The translations under genes were made by a program, and so were the position numbers. From positions 1,240,001-1,304,000 of the forward strand of contig NZ_JAUYGV010000006.1 of NCBI RefSeq assembly GCF_030690345.1: 64,000 nt of DNA. Reading direction: 5' to 3'. This DNA is from Rheinheimera sp. GTDB taxonomy: Bacteria; Pseudomonadota; Gammaproteobacteria; Enterobacterales; Alteromonadaceae. Each line of letters starts with the position of its first letter. Position 1 is the first letter of the stretch. Positions 35,820 to 45,310 of this stretch are shown in pieces. The notes beneath the pieces were generated by a model. The model was not told the DNA's origin. It saw only the letters and a list, made by a program, of their open reading frames with translations, and did no database searches.

Positions 35820-37232
35820 TTAACCACTAATGGCAGTAACGGGCTGCACGCTGTCGCCATAGTCGAATACTACTGCCAGCACTAAGACTACAGCTGATGC
35901 CAGCATTAACTTTAACAGCAGTGGCGCACAAAAGCGGAACCAGTGGCCATAAGGGATACCGGCAATACCAATAATGCCCATTAATACTGCATTGGTGGGA
36001 ATGATCATATTGGAGAAGCCATCACCAAACTGATACGCCAGTACCGCAACCTGGCGCGGGATCTCCAGCAAGTCGCTCAGCGGTACCATTAACGGCATAG
36101 TGACATAAGCCTGGCCACTGCCGGAGGGAATAAAAAAGTTCAGCAGGGTCTGAATAATCAGCATACCCACAGCCGCCGCTTCAGCACCAACATAAGACAA
36201 CGGCAGCGACATGCCATGTACCAGCGAATGCAGAATTTGGCCATCTTCCATAATCAGAGAAATACCGCGTGCCACGCCAATCAGCATCGCTGTAGTGGTC
36301 AGCTCCATAGCGCCGTCAATAAACTTTTGCGCGGCAGTATCGGCAGAAATACGGCCAACCACTGCAGTAAACAGGCCCCAGGCAACAAAGCAGGCGCTTA
36401 GTTCATACAAGTACCAGCCATGAACCCGAATACCATAGGCTACCACCGCTATGGTGCCGACAAAGCTGGCTAAAATCAGTTTGTGGTTTAGCGCCAGCTG
36501 CGGGTAAGTGCCGGTTTGTTTGTCGCCCAGCGGGCAGGGTAAATCGGCTACCATCGAGTTGGCGGGGTTGGCCAGTACTTTTTTGGCATAGCTCCAGACA
36601 TGGTGAAAGCCAATCAGCACAAAGGGAATAAAAATCGCCAACCGCAGTTCAATGCCCGACAGCACCGGCACTTCAGCAATTTGCTGGGCAATAATCACCG
36701 TAAAAGGGTTAATCGCCGATACGCCATAACCAATGCCGTAACCGGCCACTGTCATGCCCACAGCTGTCATCGCATCCAGCCGCATGGCTTTACACAGCGC
36801 AACTAAAATCAGCACAAAGGGGATATATTCACCGGCGGTGCCGATAGCGCTGGACGCCATGGCAAAACAAAATACCACCATAAAGATCAGCATATGCGGC
36901 TTTTCACCAAACCGGGTCAGCAAGCGGCCGATAAGCGCGTCAACAGTACCGGTGGCGCGGGCGATAGACAGTACGCCGCCTAAAATCATCACGAAGAAAA
37001 TCACATCCTGGGCACTGGCAAAAGCGCGTGGTATGGCCGTTAACAGCTGCCATGGGCTTAAGTACTGGCGCTGTTCTACCAAAGCAAAGGTGCCGGGCAC
37101 CACGGCAGAGCGGCCATTGGCCAGGGTTTGGGTTTCAAAGAAGCCTTGCGGCACTATCCAGGTGGCGATCATCGCCAGTACCATCATGCCAAACAACAAA
37201 GTAAGGGTGTGTGGCACTTTAAATCTTGCCAT
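35820..37232 (-). CDS. YfcC-family inner-membrane permease
   Basis: A 470-residue transporter with about 12 hydrophobic segments. The start FKVPHTLTLLFGMMVLAMIATWIVPQGFF and the motifs GTAGEYIPF, VSAINPFTVIIAQ and NFFIPSGSGQAYVTMPLM match the YfcC/ArcD-like (DcuC-related) family of organic or amino-acid anion carriers. The substrate is unknown. It is a single gene between two strong terminators. Confidence 0.88.
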   Translation of the reverse strand: MARFKVPHTLTLLFGMMVLAMIATWIVPQGFFETQTLANGRSAVVPGTFALVEQRQYLSPWQLLTAIPRAFASAQDVIFFVMILGGVLSIARATGTVDALIGRLLTRFGEKPHMLIFMVVFCFAMASSAIGTAGEYIPFVLILVALCKAMRLDAMTAVGMTVAGYGIGYGVSAINPFTVIIAQQIAEVPVLSGIELRLAIFIPFVLIGFHHVWSYAKKVLANPANSMVADLPCPLGDKQTGTYPQLALNHKLILASFVGTIAVVAYGIRVHGWYLYELSACFVAWGLFTAVVGRISADTAAQKFIDGAMELTTTAMLIGVARGISLIMEDGQILHSLVHGMSLPLSYVGAEAAAVGMLIIQTLLNFFIPSGSGQAYVTMPLMVPLSDLLEIPRQVAVLAYQFGDGFSNMIIPTNAVLMGIIGIAGIPYGHWFRFCAPLLLKLMLASAVVLVLAVVFDYGDSVQPVTAISG

Positions 37233-37423
37233 GGTTTAAGCTCCCTGTAGTCTCACTTAGTCTGAAAACGACGCGCTTTGCGCGATATTATGATGTTTAA
37301 AAACTGGGGGAGTCTACCCTAACAGCAGCGGCATCACAAACCCGGCGCTGGTCTGAGTATGCTAAGTAGATCAGCCGAAGCCGGCTTAAACCGGGCTTAA
37401 ACCAGATTGGGTTGGCAGATAAA

Positions 37424-37448
37424 AAAAGCCGGGCTGTACCCGGCTTTT
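37424..37448. terminator. Bidirectional terminator downstream of putA
   Basis: AAAAGCCGGG at 37424-37433 pairs perfectly with CCCGGCTTTT at 37439-37448 around CTGTA, with A and T runs on the two sides. It follows the putA stop on the minus strand. Confidence 0.92.
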
Positions 37449-37472
37449 ATGTTTTGGCTTATCGCCGGCAGC

Positions 37473-40400
37473 TTAGTCGTCGTCTTCCACCATCGTCATC
37501 AGTGAGGTATTACCGCCCGACGCTGTGGTGTCTATACTGATGGTTTTCTCGGTTACCAGGCGTTTAATCAGCGTATCGTAATACTCGGCGCTGATCACCG
37601 GCAAAATAGCGCCGTCGCGCTGCGCCAACTGTTGGCTGAAGTAGCCCAAGCGTGACGAGCGGGCGGCAACCACAGCACCGGCCAGATGCGGATGCGCCAA
37701 AATAGCCTGCAGCTGGTCCGGTTTCGCCACCTGAAACACCCCGGCGGCAACGCCGGTAGAGATAAACTTATCTTTAAACGCCATCGCTTCGGCATAGAAC
37801 AACTCCGATGCAACGGTGATCACGGTATTACCGGCTGCCAGCGCGGTAATAATGGAAATGGCCCAGAAGTTAAACGAAGTGCTCTTGTCGGCATAGCACA
37901 CCACACAACCGCGCGGCTCTATATGCAGCGTATTTGACTCGCCGGTAGGGCCCGGCAGAGTGGTGGACTTGCGCATGTATTTCTCCAGCCGGTTAAGCTG
38001 GGCGCGGGCATCGGCCAGTGTTTGGGCTAAGTCATCGGCTAACTCGTCAATAATATCGACAGTGGCTATTTTTGCCAGCAACTGCCGCACCGCCGATACA
38101 CGATCGTTTAGTGGCGTGGCGCGCCAGCTTTTTTCATCGCGCAGCGAATTTGCCATCAGCTGCTGTACCTGCGTATCGGCATCCGGGTTATGGTGCAGGT
38201 TCAGCTCGTCCGGACTTAAGTTAGTCATTTGCACATTTTCCGGCGAGGCTTTCTCTTTTACCAGCCGCAGCAAATAGTTCGGCCCGCCGGCTTTAGGCCC
38301 GGTGCCGGATAAGCCACGGCCACCAAAGGGCTGGGCACCAACAATAGCGCCTATCATATTGCGGTTAATGTAGACATTACCGGCGCGTGACATTTTAGCC
38401 AGGTAGTTGCAGCGGTCTTCAATACGCGAGTGAATACCCATGGTCAGGCCATAACCGGTGGCATTAATCTGGTCGATAACCTGATCCAGCTCACTGGCTT
38501 TAAAACGGATCACATGCACGCAGGGGCCGAATACTTCGCGTTTCAGTAGTGACAAATCGCTGATTTCGTATAACCGCGGCGCAAAGAAGTAAGCGCCGTT
38601 CCCGCTGTTATCCGGAATATCACTCTGATAATGCAAGGTAGCTTTATCTTTGAGGTACTCAACGTGTTGCTGCAGGTTTTTCAGCGCTTTTTCATCAATT
38701 ACCGGGCCTATATCAGTGCTAAGCCATGCCGGGTCGCCCACATGCAGCTGCTGCAATGCGCCTTTGAGCATTTCGATAATGCCATCGGCGACATCGTGCT
38801 GAATAAACAGCACCCGAAGCGCCGAGCAGCGCTGGCCGGCACTTTGAAAGCCCGAGCTGATAACATCATCTACCACTTGCTCCGGCAGAGCGGTGGAGTC
38901 GACAATCATGCAGTTTTGGCCACCGGTTTCGGCAATCAGCGGTACCTGAATATCATTACGTTCAGCCAGGGTGCGTGAGATCAGGCTGCCGGTTTCGGTT
39001 GAACCGGTAAACATTACTGCCTGAATGCGCGCATCCGGCACTATGGTTTTACCCACGTCGCTGCCACGGGCAATCACCGCTTGTACCACGTGCTCCGGTA
39101 AGCCGACGCTATGCATCAGTTCAATGGCACGCAGCGCAATCAGGCTGGTTTGCTCGGCCGGTTTGGCAATAACGCTATTGCCGGTAACAATAGCGGCGGC
39201 TACCTGACCTAAAAATATCGCCAGCGGAAAATTCCACGGGCTGATACACAGCACCACGCCGCGTGGCTCAAAGCGCTCATCTTTTGCCAGCTCTTCGGCC
39301 CGTGCGGCGTAATAGCGGCAAAAATCGACCGCTTCGCGTACTTCGTCGATACCGTCTTGCGCCACCTTGCCGGCTTCTTTAATACAAATGGCCACCAGCT
39401 CATCGTGATGGCGCTCGATAATATCGGCGACGCGGCGCAATAAGTTGGCGCGATCCGCCACCGCGGTTTGTGACCAGCTGCTAAAGGCGTTATCGGCATT
39501 GGCCAGCAGTTGCTGCATCTGCTCGCTGTTGTGCAAAGTAACGTGGCCGATAATCTCCTGCAAATTGGCCGGGTTTTTTACCGCTATAGCGCCGTCCGGC
39601 ACCTGGTCCGCTTGTAGTAAGTGCCCGGCAAACCAGTTATCCAGGTTAGCTTTAAACGGCGTCAGGCTGTTAACGTCGGTTAAATCCAGGCCTTTGGAAT
39701 TAGCGCGCTCGCTGCCGTATAAATCCAGCGGCAGCTTTATTTGCGTATTGTACTTGTTACGCAGGCTTTGCAGGGTTTCTACCGGGTCTGGCAGTAAGGC
39801 TTCTACCGGCTGGCTGGTATCCACTATGGCATTAACAAAGGACGAGTTAGCACCGTTTTCCAGCAGACGCCGCACTAAATAGGCCAGCAGGTTTTCATGT
39901 TCGCCCACCGGCGCATAGACGCGGCACTGGATTTTCTCACTGCTGACAATCTGATCAAATAACGACTCGCCCATGCCGTGCAGGCGCTGAAACTCAAAGC
40001 CGCTGTTATTGCCTTTGGCCACTTCTAAAATAGTGGCGGCGGTGTAGGCGTTGTGGGTAGCAAACTGCGGGTACAATACATCGCGCGCTTCCAGCAGCTT
40101 AATCGCACAGGCTTTGTAAGACACATCGGTAGAGGCTTTGCGGGTAAATACCGGATAGTGATCCAGGCCCTTTTGCTGGGTGGTTTTAATTTCGGTGTCC
40201 CAGTAAGCGCCTTTTACCAGCCGCACCATCAGTTTGCGGTTAACTTTACGGGCCAACTGTGTCAGCCATTCAATCACGAAAATAGCGCGCTTCTGATACG
40301 CCTGCACCGCCAGGCCAAAACCGGCCCAATCGCCCAGCTCGTCGTCACAGAAGATGGCTTCAATAATATCCAGTGAAATATCTAAGCGATCGGCTTCTTC

Positions 40401-41276
40401 GGCATCAACGGTAAAGCCGATATCATAGCTTTTGGCTACCAGTACCAGTGCTTTTAGCTTAGGCAGCAACTCGCTCATTACCCGTTCGCGGTGGCTGAAC
40501 TCATAGCGCGGATGAATAGCAGATAACTTTACCGAAATGCCGGGGCTTTTTACCGGGCCGCGGCCTTTAGCGGCTTTGCCGATGGCATGAATAGCGGTTA
40601 AGTAGCTTTGGTAGTAGCGCTCTGCATCGGCCATGGTGCGGGCACCTTCGCCCAGCATATCGTAGGAGTATACGTAGCCTTTTTTCTCGGTATCAAAGGC
40701 TCGCTCGATAGCTTCGTCAATGTCGCGGCCCATCACAAACTGCTTGCCCATAATTTTCATGGCAAAGTTAACTGACTTGCGGATCACCGGCTCGCCCAAG
40801 CGGCCAAGGGTTTTTTTCAGCACGCCAAATTGCTGCGCTTTGGTTTTATCGTTGTAGTTCACCATCTTGCCGGTAACTAACAAACCCCAGGATGAGGCAT
40901 TAACAAACAGCGAGTCGCTGCTGCCTAAATGCGAGCTCCAGTCGCCTTTGGCCAACTTGTCGCGAATAAGCGCTTCCTGGGTGCTTTTATCCGGCACCCT
41001 CAGCAGAGCTTCGGCCAGACACATCAGTACTACGCCTTCTTCGCTGGACAAGGAAAACTCATTTAACAGTGCATCAATGCCACCCTGGCCGTCCTGATCT
41101 TTACGAATGGTATGCACAATTTGCCGCGCCCGCTCCCAGGCCCGGCTGCGGGCTTTAACGCCCACCTCTGCCAGCGGTAACAGATGGTCAATGGCGGCAT
41201 TTTCGTCAATACGGTAGTAGTTACGGATCTTTTGTCGCAGTGGGCAACGGGTGGTCAAATCAGCATCAAATAACAT
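37473..41276 (-). CDS. putA: Bifunctional proline dehydrogenase / glutamate-semialdehyde dehydrogenase (type B PutA)
   Basis: A 1267-residue enzyme that oxidises proline to glutamate at the membrane. The PRODH barrel (about residues 100-470) has FTVDAEEADRLDIS and MVRLVKGAYWDTEIKT. The aldehyde dehydrogenase domain (about 530-1010) has ISPWNFPLAI, VPLIAETGGQN (general base) and the nucleophile C817 in SAGQRCSALR. An extra C-terminal domain follows. There is no ribbon-helix-helix DNA-binding domain at the N terminus, unlike E. coli PutA; this makes it a type B enzyme that cannot repress its own operon. putP is not in the window. Confidence 0.96.
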   Translation of the reverse strand: MLFDADLTTRCPLRQKIRNYYRIDENAAIDHLLPLAEVGVKARSRAWERARQIVHTIRKDQDGQGGIDALLNEFSLSSEEGVVLMCLAEALLRVPDKSTQEALIRDKLAKGDWSSHLGSSDSLFVNASSWGLLVTGKMVNYNDKTKAQQFGVLKKTLGRLGEPVIRKSVNFAMKIMGKQFVMGRDIDEAIERAFDTEKKGYVYSYDMLGEGARTMADAERYYQSYLTAIHAIGKAAKGRGPVKSPGISVKLSAIHPRYEFSHRERVMSELLPKLKALVLVAKSYDIGFTVDAEEADRLDISLDIIEAIFCDDELGDWAGFGLAVQAYQKRAIFVIEWLTQLARKVNRKLMVRLVKGAYWDTEIKTTQQKGLDHYPVFTRKASTDVSYKACAIKLLEARDVLYPQFATHNAYTAATILEVAKGNNSGFEFQRLHGMGESLFDQIVSSEKIQCRVYAPVGEHENLLAYLVRRLLENGANSSFVNAIVDTSQPVEALLPDPVETLQSLRNKYNTQIKLPLDLYGSERANSKGLDLTDVNSLTPFKANLDNWFAGHLLQADQVPDGAIAVKNPANLQEIIGHVTLHNSEQMQQLLANADNAFSSWSQTAVADRANLLRRVADIIERHHDELVAICIKEAGKVAQDGIDEVREAVDFCRYYAARAEELAKDERFEPRGVVLCISPWNFPLAIFLGQVAAAIVTGNSVIAKPAEQTSLIALRAIELMHSVGLPEHVVQAVIARGSDVGKTIVPDARIQAVMFTGSTETGSLISRTLAERNDIQVPLIAETGGQNCMIVDSTALPEQVVDDVISSGFQSAGQRCSALRVLFIQHDVADGIIEMLKGALQQLHVGDPAWLSTDIGPVIDEKALKNLQQHVEYLKDKATLHYQSDIPDNSGNGAYFFAPRLYEISDLSLLKREVFGPCVHVIRFKASELDQVIDQINATGYGLTMGIHSRIEDRCNYLAKMSRAGNVYINRNMIGAIVGAQPFGGRGLSGTGPKAGGPNYLLRLVKEKASPENVQMTNLSPDELNLHHNPDADTQVQQLMANSLRDEKSWRATPLNDRVSAVRQLLAKIATVDIIDELADDLAQTLADARAQLNRLEKYMRKSTTLPGPTGESNTLHIEPRGCVVCYADKSTSFNFWAISIITALAAGNTVITVASELFYAEAMAFKDKFISTGVAAGVFQVAKPDQLQAILAHPHLAGAVVAARSSRLGYFSQQLAQRDGAILPVISAEYYDTLIKRLVTEKTISIDTTASGGNTSLMTMVEDDD

Positions 41277-41476
41277 AAGTCAGCCTTTAGCGGGGGCGCA
41301 GTGCCGTGATAACAGTTGCGCCGGGTGAGCATTAATTACTCTGCGCATACTAAAGAAAATAGCGCAAAATAGGCTAGGGTATTTTGGCTTAAAAACCATA
41401 ATTCACATGGCTTATGTGTATTTTTGCAGTATAAAGTTCTGAATATTTGCAATAGGGCCGGCTTTTGTTGCTGCAT

Positions 41477-42481
41477 TCAGCTTTTTATCCGCAGTACCAG
41501 CGTATCGGCCAGTTTATCCTGAATGGCCTGACGGTTCGGGTCCCAGTAAATTTGCAAAAAGCCCAGTAAGCCGGTAGCAAAGCCGGCGCTGTAACCGCCC
41601 TGGCGGCCAAATGCGGCCCATAGTGATAACGGCGTGTTATCCAGTTGCACCACGCGGATACCGCAAAGCTTTTTGCCGATGGTTTGGCCATTGTTCCAGG
41701 CAATAAACAGGGTGAAATAACCAATGGCCCAGCCAAAACCAATGCCTAAATCGGCCAGAATACCCTTTACCCATTTCAATATACTGTGATCTGATTGTTG
41801 TAAACGCTGCCACCACGACGCTTTGGCAGGTTGGCTTTGCGCTACTTTTACTGCAGTGTCCGGCGTGGTTTGCAGTTGGGTCAGCACCTCGTTATAAATT
41901 GCAGTTTTGTCTGTGTCGGTAATGTCACTGGCTTCGAGCAGGCCTTCGAGCACGTCTTTTTGCTGAGCTTTTTTCAGTTGAGCCGCCTGTAACTGCGGCA
42001 CAATCAGCATTAGCTGATTGCGGGCACAGGCGGTATCGCAGTTGTCCTGCGCCAGCTTTAACGCACTGCTGACAAAGATAGCACTGCCGGTAAATTGCTG
42101 TACCTGGTCTTTCGACGCCAGTGACGGCAGCCAATTATTAGTAATAAACAGCAGCAGTGCCGCACTTAGTAATAATGCCATCTGGCCGGTTTTTGCCGCC
42201 TGCCAGCGCGACCAGGCAATATAGCCCAACATTGGTAACACGAATATCAGGCTGCCGGAGGTAAGTGCGGCAATAAAAAAGCCGTCAATAAGAATAGCCA
42301 CAGCGCGGCGTGCCGGTTTAGCCAGCGGCTGGCCAATCAGCTCCGGTGCCACGGCAAACACATGCGGCGTTACTACAGCTCTTATCTGGTGCTCATCCAG
42401 CTGATGGCCGCTGCTATCAACGAAAGTATCAGGTGAAACCTCTTTAATACTGGCGTTATCGTCAGGTTGCGCTGTGCTCAT
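41477..42481 (-). CDS. RDD-family membrane protein with an inserted soluble segment
   Basis: A 334-residue inner-membrane protein. An N-terminal RDD half (about 50-115) has the ARRAVAILIDGF motif and hydrophobic helices, and a C-terminal half (about 245-330) has IGYFTLFIAWNNGQTIGKKLCGIRVVQ and the closing RQAIQDKLADTLVL. Between them lies a polar region of about 100 residues. Function of RDD proteins is unclear. Another, shorter RDD protein is at 57088. Confidence 0.85.
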   Translation of the reverse strand: MSTAQPDDNASIKEVSPDTFVDSSGHQLDEHQIRAVVTPHVFAVAPELIGQPLAKPARRAVAILIDGFFIAALTSGSLIFVLPMLGYIAWSRWQAAKTGQMALLLSAALLLFITNNWLPSLASKDQVQQFTGSAIFVSSALKLAQDNCDTACARNQLMLIVPQLQAAQLKKAQQKDVLEGLLEASDITDTDKTAIYNEVLTQLQTTPDTAVKVAQSQPAKASWWQRLQQSDHSILKWVKGILADLGIGFGWAIGYFTLFIAWNNGQTIGKKLCGIRVVQLDNTPLSLWAAFGRQGGYSAGFATGLLGFLQIYWDPNRQAIQDKLADTLVLRIKS

Positions 42482-42577
42482 GGGTTTTTCTCTAACCGGT
42501 TGAATGGCATTACTTTAAACAGAGAGAAATGCTAAAGCAATGCACAATATCTGACCGGCGACAGAAGTGCTATACGC

Positions 42578-43105
42578 TCAGCTGCAGCTTTGTAACCAAA
42601 TCCACTGCTTAGCGCCAATGCCAAGGTTGGCGGCAAAGTCCATATAGGCATCACACTGTGCTTTAGCCGGGGTTTTACTGCGTGCCAGTAACCAGGCGTA
42701 ATCGGTTGATGGCCCTACCACCAAAACAATGCTGTAGTCAGCGCTGAGTTTGGCCACATTGTAACTGCCGTAGAAGGGGCCAAAAAACGATACTTTAAGT
42801 GCGCCGGTGTTGCTGTCGCCGACAAAGTAAGCCTTACCCTCTGCTTGTTGCCACTGGTTATCTTGCGCATTAAAACCACGGTTAATTACTGTTACGCCGC
42901 CATCATCGCGCAACGAGTAGTTAGCAGTTACTTCAGTTAAACCGCGCTCAAAGCGGTGATCTAACCTGGCAATTTCATGCCATTCGCCTAAATAGCGCTT
43001 AAGTTCAAACGGTGTTACCGGCGTAACGCCATCCGGCACCCCTGTGCAGCTTTGCAGGCTAAGGCAACTGCCGAGCAGCAGCGCAATACTAAGCAGAGTT
43101 TTCAT
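42578..43105 (-). CDS. blc: Outer-membrane lipocalin Blc
   Basis: A 175-residue lipoprotein. The signal segment ends in the lipobox LSLQSC, with Cys 20 the likely lipid site. The lipocalin signature GEWHEIARLDHRFERGL is near residue 42 and is followed by YSLRDDGGVTVINRGFN, matching E. coli Blc closely. It binds fatty acids or lysophospholipids and may help membrane repair. It is a single gene. Confidence 0.96.
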   Translation of the reverse strand: MKTLLSIALLLGSCLSLQSCTGVPDGVTPVTPFELKRYLGEWHEIARLDHRFERGLTEVTANYSLRDDGGVTVINRGFNAQDNQWQQAEGKAYFVGDSNTGALKVSFFGPFYGSYNVAKLSADYSIVLVVGPSTDYAWLLARSKTPAKAQCDAYMDFAANLGIGAKQWIWLQSCS

Positions 43106-43213
43106 AAAAATCCTTTAATTTTAAACGTTAACTGCTGATACTACGTAAAGTACGCGGTATTGTATCTGTGCACCTGCTTATATAAGCAGGTGTTTTGCCA
43201 TTCAGGAGTCAGG

Positions 43214-43807
43214 ATGCATAAACACCTGGTTATCGTCAGTGATATTTTCGGCCGCTGCGCCGGGCTAAACCGGCTGGCGCAGGATTTGGCGGCGACGTCT
43301 GCTGTGCAGATACAGCTGATTGACCCTTATCAAGGCGCGGTGCAACACTTTGCCGATGAGCAACAGGCTTATGCCGCTTACAGCACGCAGTGCGGCCATG
43401 ATATTTATACCGGGCAGGTTATGCAGGCACTGCAAACAGCACCGCAGCCGTTTGCGCTTGCTATCGGTTTTAGCGCCGGTGCCAGCGCACTGTGGCGTGC
43501 TCTGGCCGATACCACAGTAACCCGGGTAAAACAGGCGGTATTGTTTTATCCGGGGCAAATACACCAGCAGTTGGCACTTGCGCCGGAAATACCGTTGGAT
43601 ATTATCTTTGGTCAGCATGAGCCGCATTTTGCTGTAGCAGATATCTGCGCGCAGTTGCAGCAAAAGCCGGGAGTAAGCGCCGTTACAACGCCGTATGCGC
43701 ATGGCTTTATCAACCCGGCATCCAAAGCGTTTAGCGAGGCTGGTTATCAGCAGTATCTGGCTGTTTTAACCCGGTTGCTTGGTGGCCGCGCTGAGTTAAC
43801 AACCTGA
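43214..43807 (+). CDS. Dienelactone-hydrolase-like alpha/beta hydrolase
   Basis: A 197-residue hydrolase. The start ATG at 43214 has AGGAG five bases upstream. The nucleophile motif is GFSAGA, with Ser where true dienelactone hydrolases have Cys. The third triad member is likely the His in TPYAHGFINP. The usual acidic position in the GxxDxH-like segment reads FGQHEPHF, so Asp is replaced. The substrate is unknown and full catalytic activity is not certain. Confidence 0.7.
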   Translation: MHKHLVIVSDIFGRCAGLNRLAQDLAATSAVQIQLIDPYQGAVQHFADEQQAYAAYSTQCGHDIYTGQVMQALQTAPQPFALAIGFSAGASALWRALADTTVTRVKQAVLFYPGQIHQQLALAPEIPLDIIFGQHEPHFAVADICAQLQQKPGVSAVTTPYAHGFINPASKAFSEAGYQQYLAVLTRLLGGRAELTT

Positions 43808-43823
43808 GTAAACACAATCAGGC

Positions 43824-44108
43824 ATGAGGAGAAAACCTATTAAACCGAAAGAAAAGAAAACGGCCGGCTTTTACTGGTTACTAACACTGTTTATTGCTGC
43901 TGCGTGGCTGGGCTGCGCAGTTATTTTTGTTGATCTTTGCCTCAGTTTTGGCGGGGGCAACAATAGTGGTTGTGTAAGCAGCTTTGATTATCCGGATGTT
44001 ATTACCGGCATTGCTATAGCCGGCGTGGTGCTGCTTATTCCTGCCTTTTGTGTTACAGGGCTGGTGGCATTAGTCACAACGTTTTTTGGCTACCGGCGCA
44101 AAGTATAG
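43824..44108 (+). CDS. Small two-helix membrane protein of unknown function
   Basis: A 94-residue protein with a strongly basic start (RRKPIKPKEKK), a hydrophobic helix at about 16-40, a Cys-containing loop (GGGNNSGCVSS) and a second helix at about 58-88. I recognise no family. It follows the hydrolase gene by 16 bases on the same strand. The ribosome binding site is poor (AGG one base before ATG), so the start is uncertain. Confidence 0.5.
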   Translation: MRRKPIKPKEKKTAGFYWLLTLFIAAAWLGCAVIFVDLCLSFGGGNNSGCVSSFDYPDVITGIAIAGVVLLIPAFCVTGLVALVTTFFGYRRKV

Positions 44109-44171
44109 TGGCGGCCGGCATACAGAGGTGCACGGCAACAGTCAGCAAAACAAGCGGCATTTCTCAGCAAA

Positions 44172-44396
44172 TTATGCCGTTTCAGGCACCGCTTCCAGCA
44201 GCGCTATAATAGTGCCGTTGTTGCTTAGTTTAGCTAAATCAAGCAGGTAGCCTTTTTCCAGCGCTTGCATGCTTTGGTTGCCCAGTAACTGTTTTACCCG
44301 CGGTGTTTCGCCATTCACGATGGCGGTTTTCAGTGCCGCATAGTGCATAAAACTGCGTGACTCTTGTTCAGTTTGCTCTGTTTGTTCAGCTGTCAT
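44172..44396 (-). CDS. Small acidic helical protein of unknown function
   Basis: A 74-residue protein from the ATG at 44396, which has GGAG eight bases upstream. The N terminus is Gln/Glu/Thr-rich; the rest (ALKTAIVNGETPRVKQLLGN and YLLDLAKLSNNGTIIALLE) has the rhythm of ankyrin-like helical hairpins, but it is too short to say more. It lies downstream of osmC on the same strand and could share its transcript. Confidence 0.5.
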   Translation of the reverse strand: MTAEQTEQTEQESRSFMHYAALKTAIVNGETPRVKQLLGNQSMQALEKGYLLDLAKLSNNGTIIALLEAVPETA

Positions 44397-44476
44397 GATT
44401 TGCACTCCATTTGGCTTAAAGCCGCCCGTTTTAACGCTATTAAAACGGGCACTATTAACTATCTCAACGGCTCAGC

Positions 44477-44914
44477 TTAACTACCTTCAAACGAGGTAAT
44501 ATCTAAGGTGACGTCGCAATTTAACAGTTTGGATATCGGGCAGGTTAGTTTGGCTTCTACCGCTGCTTTTTCAAAATCCGCACCACTCATGCCGGGCACT
44601 TTGGCAGCTAACTTTATTTCAGACTTGGTGATAGCAAAGCCATCACCTTCTTTTACCAGGGTAATTTCTACCTTAGACGCTAAGCTGCCTTTGCTAAAGC
44701 CCAGCTTGGCCAGGCCAAACGACAGCGCCATAGTAAAACACGACGCATGTGCCGCCGCGATTTGCTCTTCCGGGTTGGTACCGGGCTGGTTGTCGAAGCG
44801 GGTATTAAAGCCGTACGGCTGGTCTTTTAACGCGCCCGATTGCGTAGAAACCTGTCCCTTGCCGTCCTTGCCAAGCCCTTCATATTTTGCCGTAGCCCAA
44901 TTGATAATAGCCAT
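44477..44914 (-). CDS. osmC: OsmC organic hydroperoxide reductase
   Basis: A 145-residue thiol peroxidase that reduces organic hydroperoxides. The two redox Cys are in AAHASCFTMALS and KLTCPISKLL. The motif STQSGALKDQPYGFNTRF and GTNPEEQIAAAHA match OsmC rather than Ohr. The ATG at 44914 with AAGGAG six bases upstream is chosen; an earlier in-frame codon adds five residues over the ribosome site. Confidence 0.95.
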   Translation of the reverse strand: MAIINWATAKYEGLGKDGKGQVSTQSGALKDQPYGFNTRFDNQPGTNPEEQIAAAHASCFTMALSFGLAKLGFSKGSLASKVEITLVKEGDGFAITKSEIKLAAKVPGMSGADFEKAAVEAKLTCPISKLLNCDVTLDITSFEGS

Positions 44915-45227
44915 ATGGTTCTCCTTCATTAATAACGGTTGGTGTCGATCTTGAGGATCTTGTCAGCGCTGTTAAGTACTGATGCCATGCCGGATGGCAA
45001 CTTAACTGCAGCAAGAGCTGTTCCACACCGGCAAGAGCGCGCCGGCAGGGCGCCTTAACTGATTTAACCTTAGTCCGGCCCGGTAAGGTATTCACGGTAG
45101 GGGCTAAGAATTGTAAAAATTGCAGGGTTTGGCATGCCGGGCAGTAAGTTACAACAACATAAATTGCTACAAGATAAAAATGCTTGATTTACATTCAGCC
45201 AGCGCCATAGACTTGAGCTAATTTTGC
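44915..45227. other. Intergenic stretch upstream of osmC with several dyads
   Basis: No gene is seen. TGCCAT at 44983-44988 pairs with ATGGCA at 44994-44999, enclosed by GTTAAG at 44971-44976 and CTTAAC at 45001-45006. Next to it CCGGC/GCCGG repeats occur around 45035-45055. These could be osmC control sites. Base composition becomes AT-rich from about 45100 rightwards. Confidence 0.4.
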
Positions 45228-45269
45228 AACTTGCGGGATCTAAACAACGCAACTCGCGGGTTTAGATCC
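45228..45269. repeat. Combined direct and inverted repeat before the 45311 gene
   Basis: GGATCTAAAC at 45236-45245 and GTTTAGATCC at 45260-45269 are perfect inverted copies 14 bases apart. AACTTGCGGG at 45228-45237 and AACTCGCGGG at 45251-45260 are direct copies with one change. It lies about 40 bases upstream of the next gene and may be an operator or a recombination remnant. Confidence 0.6.
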
Positions 45270-45310
45270 TCTGAATAAGCTGTTATGTACATGGAAGTAA
45301 GGAGTTATTT

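Noticed and set aside
36754..37239. 161-codon frame antisense to the YfcC-like permease, and similar long frames opposite aguA, putA, prs and gltB
   Set aside because: They lie wholly inside well-supported genes on the other strand, have low-complexity composition and no ribosome sites.
41404..41418. Palindrome CACAT-GGCTT-ATGTG upstream of putA considered as a CRP site
   Set aside because: It is perfectly symmetrical but does not match the TGTGA-6-TCACA pattern; no regulator can be named.
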